9,275 nucleotides of DNA, taken from the NCBI GenBank assembly GCA_937958665.1, contig CALGNM010000265.1, positions 1 through 9,275 of the forward strand, given 5' to 3'. Numbering within the stretch: the stretch's first letter is position 1; every line of letters starts with the position of its first letter. Shown here piece after piece: positions 4,797-9,275 of this stretch. This DNA is from an uncultured bacterium. GTDB taxonomy: Bacteria > Edwardsbacteria > AC1 > EtOH8. Position numbers and translations under genes: made by a program. The notes below the pieces were generated by a model, which worked only from the letters and a program-made list of their open reading frames with translations, was not told the DNA's origin and made no database searches.

Positions 4797-6353
4797 CTAC
4801 AGCGGGATGTTGCCGTGCTTCTTGGCCGGGGACTGCTCCCGCTTGGTCTTGAGCACCGCCAGGGCCGAGGCCACCCGGGCCCTGGTCTCCTCGGGGGCAA
4901 TCACCGCGTCCACGTAGCCCCGTTTGGCGGCCTCGTAGGGGTTGGAGAACATGGTCTCGTATTCGTCAATCAGCTCCAGTCGCTTCTTCTCCTTGTCCTC
5001 GGCGGCGTCGATCTGCTTGCGGAAGATGACGTTGACCGCGCCGGAGGCCCCCATCACCGCTATCTCGGCCTGGGGCCAGGCCAGCATCAGGTCTGAGCCC
5101 AGGTCTTTGTTGCACATGGCTATGTGGGCCCCGCCGTAGGATTTTCTCAAGGTGACGGTGATCTTGGGGACGGTGGCCTCGGAGTAGGCGTAAAGGATCT
5201 TGGCCCCGTGCCGGATGATGCCGCCATGCTCCTGCTGCTTGCCGGGCAGGTAGCCCGGGCAGTCCACGAAGGTTACCAGCGGAATGTTGAAGGCATCGCA
5301 GAAACGGATGAAGCGGGCGGCCTTGTCCGAGGAGTTGATGTCCAGACAACCGGCCAGCACCTGGGGCTGGTTGGCCACCACTCCCACGGTCTGTCCGGCG
5401 ATCCGGCCCAGCCCCACCACGATGTTGGGGGCGTAGAGGGCGTGCACCTCCAGGAAGTCCCCGTTGTCCAGCACCCGGGAGATGATGTCCTTGACGTTAT
5501 AGGGCATCTTGGGGTTGACCGGCACGATGTTCCGCAGTTCCAGATCGATCCGGGCCGGGTCGTCGCCGGCCCCGGCGGCCGGCGGGTCCTCCAGGTTGTT
5601 GGAGGGCAGCAGGGAGATCAGGTGGCGCACCCCGGCGAAGCAGTCCTGCTCGGAGGCATAGATGAAATGGCCGTTGCCGGACACCGCGTTGTGAGCCTGG
5701 GCTCCGCCCAGCTCCTCCAGCCCCACGTCCTCGCCCATCACCGCCTTGATCACCTGGGGGCCGGTGATGTACATGTTGGAGACCTTGTCCACCATGAACA
5801 CGAAGTCGGTGATGGCCGGGGAATAGACCGCGCCCCCGGCGCAGGGCCCCAGGATCACCGAGATCTGGGGGATGACCCCCGAGGAACGGGTGTTGCGGAA
5901 GAAGATCATGCCGTAGCCGTGCAGGGAATCCACCCCCTCCTGGATGCGGGCGCCGCCGGAGTCGTTGATGCCGATCACCGGCACCCCCATCTTGAGGGCC
6001 ATGTCCTGCATCTTGACTATCTTCTTGGCGTGGGCCTCGCCCAGGCTGCCGCCGGTGACGGAGAAGTCCTGGGAGAAGACGAAGGCCGGCCGGCCCCCGA
6101 TGGTGCCGTAGCCGGTGACCACCCCGTCGGCCGGGATGGCGACCTTGTCCATGCCGAAGTTGTCGCAACGGTGCTGGACGAAGGCGTCGAATTCCACGAA
6201 GCTTTTAGGATCCAATAGCTGTTCGATGCGCTCCCGGGCCGAGAGCTTGCCTTTTTCGTGCTGTTTGGCGGCCCGCTTGCCGTCGGCATCGGCGATGGCG
6301 GCCTGCTTGTCCTCCAGGGCCTTGATCAGCTGTTCGATGGTCTTTTCGGACAT
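4797..6353 (-). CDS. Acyl-CoA carboxyltransferase, MmdA / transcarboxylase 12S / PccB family
   Basis: This 518-residue enzyme exchanges a carboxyl group between methylmalonyl-CoA (or another acyl-CoA) and biotin on the carrier protein. It is full length for the family. Two crotonase-like halves are visible. The N-half contains the oxyanion-hole motif [10 protein letters not shown] (131-140) and [12 protein letters not shown] (169-180). The C-half contains [10 protein letters not shown] (362-371), [10 protein letters not shown] (404-413) and MGASGAV (434-440). The C-terminus KKHGNIPL is typical of MmdA and PccB. ATG at 6353 has AAAAGG eight bases upstream. It is the first gene of the operon, read from the promoter at 6441-6469. 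Substrate choice (methylmalonyl-CoA, malonyl-CoA or glutaconyl-CoA) cannot be proved by eye; the context with a pyruvate-type carboxyltransferase favours methylmalonyl-CoA. Confidence 0.95.
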   Translation of the reverse strand: MSEKTIEQLIKALEDKQAAIADADGKRAAKQHEKGKLSARERIEQLLDPKSFVEFDAFVQHRCDNFGMDKVAIPADGVVTGYGTIGGRPAFVFSQDFSVTGGSLGEAHAKKIVKMQDMALKMGVPVIGINDSGGARIQEGVDSLHGYGMIFFRNTRSSGVIPQISVILGPCAGGAVYSPAITDFVFMVDKVSNMYITGPQVIKAVMGEDVGLEELGGAQAHNAVSGNGHFIYASEQDCFAGVRHLISLLPSNNLEDPPAAGAGDDPARIDLELRNIVPVNPKMPYNVKDIISRVLDNGDFLEVHALYAPNIVVGLGRIAGQTVGVVANQPQVLAGCLDINSSDKAARFIRFCDAFNIPLVTFVDCPGYLPGKQQEHGGIIRHGAKILYAYSEATVPKITVTLRKSYGGAHIAMCNKDLGSDLMLAWPQAEIAVMGASGAVNVIFRKQIDAAEDKEKKRLELIDEYETMFSNPYEAAKRGYVDAVIAPEETRARVASALAVLKTKREQSPAKKHGNIPL

Positions 6354-6440
6354 GATATAAACCTTTTAATGTTAAATATTTGGCTTGATCGGAATTATGG
6401 CCCAGACTACAAGGGGCTGGCGATTAGACGACAGACTTTC

Positions 6441-6469
6441 ATTATATCTTAAATGACGGGCATTTTCAA
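6441..6469 (-). promoter_or_regulatory. Sigma70-type promoter of the carboxyltransferase operon
   Basis: On the minus strand TTGAAA (6464-6469), 17 bases, then a perfect TATAAT (6441-6446) form a strong housekeeping promoter. The start site should be near 6434, giving a leader of about 80 bases to the ATG at 6353. I see no obvious operator repeat, which fits a constitutively expressed central pathway. Confidence 0.78.
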
Positions 6470-6514
6470 GGAGAAAATGGGGTAGTAAAAAATGGAAACC
6501 CCGCGTTATTTTAA

Positions 6515-6542
6515 TTGACTTTTATAAGGGAATGGATATATC
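6515..6542 (+). promoter_or_regulatory. Candidate promoter of the restriction-modification gene
   Basis: TTGACT (6515-6520, 5 of 6 to the -35 consensus), 16 bases, then TATATC (6537-6542) points toward the restriction gene. The -10 lies within the palindrome GATATATC (6535-6542). Transcription would start near 6549, so the mRNA would begin downstream of the TTG at 6547; that favours the ATG at 6571 as start codon. The spacing and -10 are imperfect. Confidence 0.5.
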
Positions 6543-6570
6543 ATAATTGGAACCTTATTGCGGAAGAACT

Positions 6571-8445
6571 ATGAACAATTTCGAAAAATCCCATAAAGCA
6601 GTGTGCCAACTGGTAAAAGATTTTCAGGCCCACGAAAAGCGCTATCTGTCCCCGGAATACCAGGAGGCCGAGGTCCGCAAGGATTTTATAGACAAATTTT
6701 TTATGGCCTTGGGGTGGGATGTGAACCACGACCAACAGAAGAACCCCTACGAGCAGGAAGTAAAGGTTGAACGTGAGGTAAAGGTAGCCCGCGCCCAGAA
6801 GCGGGCCGATTACGCCTTTTGTTTGGCCCCCAATTTCAGGGATCCCAAATTTTTTGTGGAGGCCAAAAAGCCGTCCCGATCGTTATCCAATCCCGATGAT
6901 TACTTCCAGACCGCCCGTTACGGCTGGAACGCCAATACGCCCGTTGCCGTGCTTACCGATTTCGAGGAGTTCCATATTATAGATTGCCGTTTCAAGCCGG
7001 ATATAACCACCTCCATCAAGGCCTTGGCCCAAAAGTTCCATTACAGCGAATATGCCGATGCCGAAAAATTCTCCAAAATATACTGGCTATTCTCCCGCGA
7101 GGCGGTGGCCGGCAATTCTTTGGAGAAGTACGCCGAAACCTTAAAAAAGCCCACCGGCAAGGCGGTTCAGCGAGGCCTGTTCCCCGGCGGTTTTCAGCCG
7201 ATAGACGAGGCTTTTTTGGAGGAGATAGACGAGATCCGCAAGACCCTGGCCAAGGCCTTCAAGAAGAACGACCCGGACATGATGAGCCCGGAGCTTACCG
7301 AGGCCGTTCAGCGCACCATTGACCGCCTGGTGTTCATCCGCTTTTTGGAGGACAAGCTGATAGAGCCGGAAAATTACCTGGACAATATCGGTCAATCGGG
7401 CAATGCCTGGGCGGAGTTCATCGCCTTGTGCCGCAAACTGGATAAAAAATACAATGGGGTGGTGTTCAAGGAAACCTACATCGACCTGGCTGGATTTGAA
7501 GGGCCGGTGGACACCGAGTTCCGCGACATCTGCGAGTCGCTGTCCCGCCAGAATTCGCCCTACGATTTCAACTTCATACCCATTCACATTCTGGGCTCCA
7601 TTTACGAGCGCTTTCTGGGCAAGGAGGTTCACGCCACCGCCAAGCGGGTGGATATTGAGGAAAAACCCGAGGTGCGCAAGGCCGGCGGGGTGTATTATAC
7701 CCCCCAGTATATCGTCCGCTACATTGTGGAGAATACCGTTGGCAAGCTGATAGAGGGCAAGACCCCGGAGGAGATAGCCAAACTGCGCTTTGCCGACATA
7801 GCCTGCGGCTCCGGCTCGTTTTTGATTGGGGCATTCGAACTGCTGCTGGAATATCATAATAAATACTACCAGGCGCATCCGGAGAAGGCCAAGAAGGACG
7901 GCTGCTACCAAAAGGACGGCCGTTGGGTGTTGAGCATAAAACAGAAAAGAAACATACTGCTTAACAATATTTACGGGGTGGATATTGACAGCCAGGCGGT
8001 GGAGGTGACCCAGCTTTCGCTGGCCTTGAAGATGCTGGAGGATGAAAGCACCGCCACGGCCAATGACATGCAGGTGCTGTTTCACTCGGCGGTGCTGCCG
8101 GACCTGACTAAAAACATTGTTTGCGGGAACTCGCTGATAGGAACGGATATCTTGCAGGGGGATTTGTTTGAATTGGATAAGGAGGAAGAGCGCAAGTTGA
8201 AGCCGATGGATTTTGAAAGCGTGTTTCCGGAGGTTGTGAAGAATGGCGGCTTTGATGCAGTTATTGGGAATCCGCCGTATGTAAATATTGTTTCTATTCC
8301 AGAAATGCAAAGAAAATATTTTCAACGTAGATATAAAACATGTAAAAATAAAAGCGACTTATACTCATTCTTTTTCGAAAGAGCATTGACATTGGTCAAT
8401 CATAATTTTAAAGGGTATAGTCGCAATTCAGCCACTAACTTTTAG
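6571..8445 (+). CDS. Fused restriction-modification protein (Eco57I-like type IIG), 3'-truncated by IS
   Basis: This gene encodes a combined endonuclease and N6-adenine methyltransferase. The N-terminal nuclease-like region (about 30-140) has RKDFIDKFFMALGW (36-49) and a PD-(D/E)XK pattern: D80 in KRADYAF, then E97 and K99 in FVEAKKP. A helical connector follows (about 210-350). The methyltransferase starts with GGVYYTP (372-378, motif X), then ADIACGSGSF (408-417, S-adenosylmethionine-binding motif I), GVDID (469-473) and the catalytic NPPY (567-570, motif IV). Intact relatives continue for hundreds of residues through the rest of the fold and the recognition domain. Here native sequence stops at residue 614 (base 8412), and 10 residues plus TAG come from the inserted IS. 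ATG at 6571 has GGAAG four bases upstream; a TTG at 6547 is a weaker alternative. Base composition drops sharply from about 8281. The protein is probably inactive because motifs after IV and the recognition domain are missing. Confidence 0.9.
   Translation: MNNFEKSHKAVCQLVKDFQAHEKRYLSPEYQEAEVRKDFIDKFFMALGWDVNHDQQKNPYEQEVKVEREVKVARAQKRADYAFCLAPNFRDPKFFVEAKKPSRSLSNPDDYFQTARYGWNANTPVAVLTDFEEFHIIDCRFKPDITTSIKALAQKFHYSEYADAEKFSKIYWLFSREAVAGNSLEKYAETLKKPTGKAVQRGLFPGGFQPIDEAFLEEIDEIRKTLAKAFKKNDPDMMSPELTEAVQRTIDRLVFIRFLEDKLIEPENYLDNIGQSGNAWAEFIALCRKLDKKYNGVVFKETYIDLAGFEGPVDTEFRDICESLSRQNSPYDFNFIPIHILGSIYERFLGKEVHATAKRVDIEEKPEVRKAGGVYYTPQYIVRYIVENTVGKLIEGKTPEEIAKLRFADIACGSGSFLIGAFELLLEYHNKYYQAHPEKAKKDGCYQKDGRWVLSIKQKRNILLNNIYGVDIDSQAVEVTQLSLALKMLEDESTATANDMQVLFHSAVLPDLTKNIVCGNSLIGTDILQGDLFELDKEEERKLKPMDFESVFPEVVKNGGFDAVIGNPPYVNIVSIPEMQRKYFQRRYKTCKNKSDLYSFFFERALTLVNHNFKGYSRNSATNF
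8413..8438 (+). repeat. Left terminal inverted repeat of the IS
   Basis: This end reads GGGTATAGTCGCAATTCAGC and on to CCACTAA, agreeing with the other end at 21 of 26 positions without gaps. One insertion and one deletion would improve the match in the middle. It contains the transposase stop codon (8428-8430) and begins exactly at a codon boundary of the interrupted methyltransferase, supplying its last codons. Confidence 0.87.
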
Positions 8446-9231
8446 GTGATTTTGGGCTTGAAGTAGTGTCAAAATGCTACTTGTTTTTTGCTCTGGTGTC
8501 AAGCTTCGATGATTATATTTCCAAACGTATTCAGCCAAGTATAAAGGTAACCGTTCGCGTCTGATTCCACCCTTATCGGCTAACTTGCGTTTCAGATAAC
8601 CCCAGAAGCCCTCAAGACCGTTTATATGGGTCCCTTTGCCGTTTGAGTACTGTCCCTGACCATGTTTGACGATCCGATGAACATACCCTTTGGTGGCAAT
8701 GCCGGTATAGCTCTTCCAGGTGTCGGAACAGACAGTTGACCCCTTGCGGACACGCTTGAGTATCAAGGCTTGTAGCGTTTTGGCCTCAGTATCTGGAACT
8801 ACCTGTGCCCAGACCTTGCCATTACGGCAAAGGATTCCGAATACCGGGGTTTTAGAAGTGCCCCGACCTCGTTTGGTGCCCCCAATTCGTTTTGAAAGTC
8901 TTTTGTTTTTCCATTGGCCGCCCAGGTACGTTTCATCCACTTCCACGGTTCCCCGGAATACCGGGGGGATATCGGTGGCCATCACGACCCGGACATGAAG
9001 CAAGGCCCGATAAATTCTTTGCCGATGGAGACCGGTTTGCCGGACAATTTCCGATACTGGTTCATTCCGAAAAATCAGCATCAGAAACTGGTGCCATTGC
9101 GATGCTGGAATTCGGAGGGGTAATCCCCCTGGTTTCCACTCGTATTTACAGTGCTTGCAACGTCGCTTAGAACGCCGTATGACGTAGCTTTCCCACGTTC
9201 CGCACTTTGGACATTTGTATCGTTTCGTCAT
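8428..9231 (-). CDS. IS1595-family (ISXO2-like) transposase
   Basis: This 267-residue transposase is apparently intact. The N-terminus has a zinc ribbon with C7, C10, C25 and C28 (YKCPKCG, CKHCKYEW), which binds the element ends. A helix-turn-helix-like stretch is at about 56-80 (EPVSEIVRQTGLHRQRIYRA). The DDE/N catalytic domain shows VDETYLGG (98-105, D99), CSDTWKSYTG (168-177, D170) and HINGLEGFWGYLKRKL (202-217, with N204 and E207 as candidates for the third acidic or amide position). This pattern is characteristic of the IS1595/ISXO2 group. The stop lies within the left inverted repeat and the start at 9231 is 18 bases inside the right one. The Shine-Dalgarno is poor, typical for the low expression of transposases. 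No passenger gene is present. Confidence 0.95.
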   Translation of the reverse strand: MTKRYKCPKCGTWESYVIRRSKRRCKHCKYEWKPGGLPLRIPASQWHQFLMLIFRNEPVSEIVRQTGLHRQRIYRALLHVRVVMATDIPPVFRGTVEVDETYLGGQWKNKRLSKRIGGTKRGRGTSKTPVFGILCRNGKVWAQVVPDTEAKTLQALILKRVRKGSTVCSDTWKSYTGIATKGYVHRIVKHGQGQYSNGKGTHINGLEGFWGYLKRKLADKGGIRRERLPLYLAEYVWKYNHRSLTPEQKTSSILTLLQAQNHLKVSG

Positions 9232-9249
9232 GCCACCAGTATATCATAT

Positions 9250-9275
9250 TTGGTGGCTCGAATGCGACTTTACCC
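9250..9275 (-). repeat. Right terminal inverted repeat of the IS
   Basis: Read on the minus strand this end is GGGTAAAGTCGCATTCGAGC and on to CCACCAA, the partner of 8413-8438. Its outermost base is the last base of the window, so the flanking target sequence is absent. Confidence 0.87.

Larger units (their letters stand above)
8413..9275 (-). mobile_element. IS1595-family insertion sequence (863 bp)
   Basis: The element is bounded by imperfect inverted repeats beginning GGGT (8413-8438 and 9250-9275) and contains one transposase gene that nearly fills it. The family is assigned from the transposase (zinc ribbon plus ISXO2-like DDE/N domain). The left end lies inside the methyltransferase gene. 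The right end coincides with the last base of the window, so the target duplication expected for this family (8 bp) cannot be checked; the left candidate is the eight bases before 8413. The size fits the shorter members of the family. Its termination of the contig suggests more than one copy in the source genome or sample. Confidence 0.9.

Noticed and set aside
5124-6218. 364-codon open frame on the plus strand opposite the MmdA-type gene
   Set aside because: It is antisense to a well-supported carboxyltransferase; the product is low-complexity G/V/H/D-rich, as expected from the complement of GC-rich codons, with no ribosome-binding site or recognisable domain.
2515-6353. Complete Na+-pumping oxaloacetate or methylmalonyl-CoA decarboxylase
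   Set aside because: The multi-span beta subunit that does the pumping is absent from the window, so only the carboxyl-transfer part can be claimed.
6547-6570. TTG start of the restriction gene at 6547
   Set aside because: It has no Shine-Dalgarno and would fall at or before the likely transcription start; ATG at 6571 has GGAAG upstream.
7141-8325. 394-codon open frame on the minus strand opposite the restriction-modification gene
   Set aside because: It is a shadow of a gene with clear methyltransferase motifs; no family features or Shine-Dalgarno, and composition is dictated by the sense strand.
8405-8412. Target-site duplication of the IS
   Set aside because: The right flank lies beyond the end of the window, so an 8-bp duplication cannot be tested.
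47-9275. tRNA, rRNA, CRISPR array, riboswitch or phage genes
   Set aside because: I saw no cloverleaf, spaced direct repeats, rRNA-like stretch or phage structural gene; apart from the IS ends no long repeats were noticed by eye.

Overview
The window looks like one complete contig from a short-read assembly of an uncultured bacterium, and both ends have an artefactual or repeat-related cause. Bases 1-46 are Illumina TruSeq adapter sequence, not genome. The last base, 9275, coincides with the outer end of an insertion sequence, where assemblies usually break. Most genes are GC-rich with strong GC preference at third codon positions, Shine-Dalgarno sites are recognisable, and sigma70-type promoters can be read. 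The genes point to an anaerobic or fermentative bacterium (a biotin-dependent carboxyl-transfer complex, a bactofilin). Nothing here fixes the phylum.

Layout. 1-46 adapter. 50-75 hairpin, probably the end of the hsp20 transcript. 109-561 (-) a small heat-shock protein with a good promoter (645-673) that carries a HAIR-like operator, plus a leader in which four U residues can pair with the Shine-Dalgarno. 562-870 is an AT-rich divergent spacer. 871-1722 (+) a putative lipoprotein that ends at a suspicious in-frame TAG; the frame stays coding-like to 1779 and is followed by a hairpin. 1839-2063 (+) a 74-residue orphan, convergent and stop-to-stop with a bactofilin at 2064-2435 (-).

2515-6353 (-) is the metabolic core. 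It is a four-gene operon read from a near-consensus promoter at 6441-6469: a 12S/MmdA-type acyl-CoA carboxyltransferase, a small subunit resembling the MmdE/OadG C-terminal region, a 1.3S-type biotin carrier, and a 5S/OadA/PycB-type carboxyltransferase. Together they have the parts list of a transcarboxylase (methylmalonyl-CoA + pyruvate <-> propionyl-CoA + oxaloacetate). They could also be the soluble part of a Na+-pumping decarboxylase whose membrane beta subunit is encoded elsewhere. No biotin carboxylase or beta subunit lies in the window.

6571-8445 (+) is a fused restriction-modification protein (PD-(D/E)XK nuclease plus N6-adenine methyltransferase). It is cut shortly after the catalytic NPPY motif by an 863-bp IS1595-family element (8413-9275), whose transposase lies on the minus strand. 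Base composition falls sharply just after NPPY, before the IS, suggesting that the recognition half of the gene has a different history.

I see no tRNA, rRNA, CRISPR array or clearly unprecedented system. The points most worth a second look are the HAIR/-35 overlap and possible fourU leader of hsp20, the interrupted lipoprotein frame, the compact transcarboxylase cassette, and the mosaic, IS-disrupted restriction gene.
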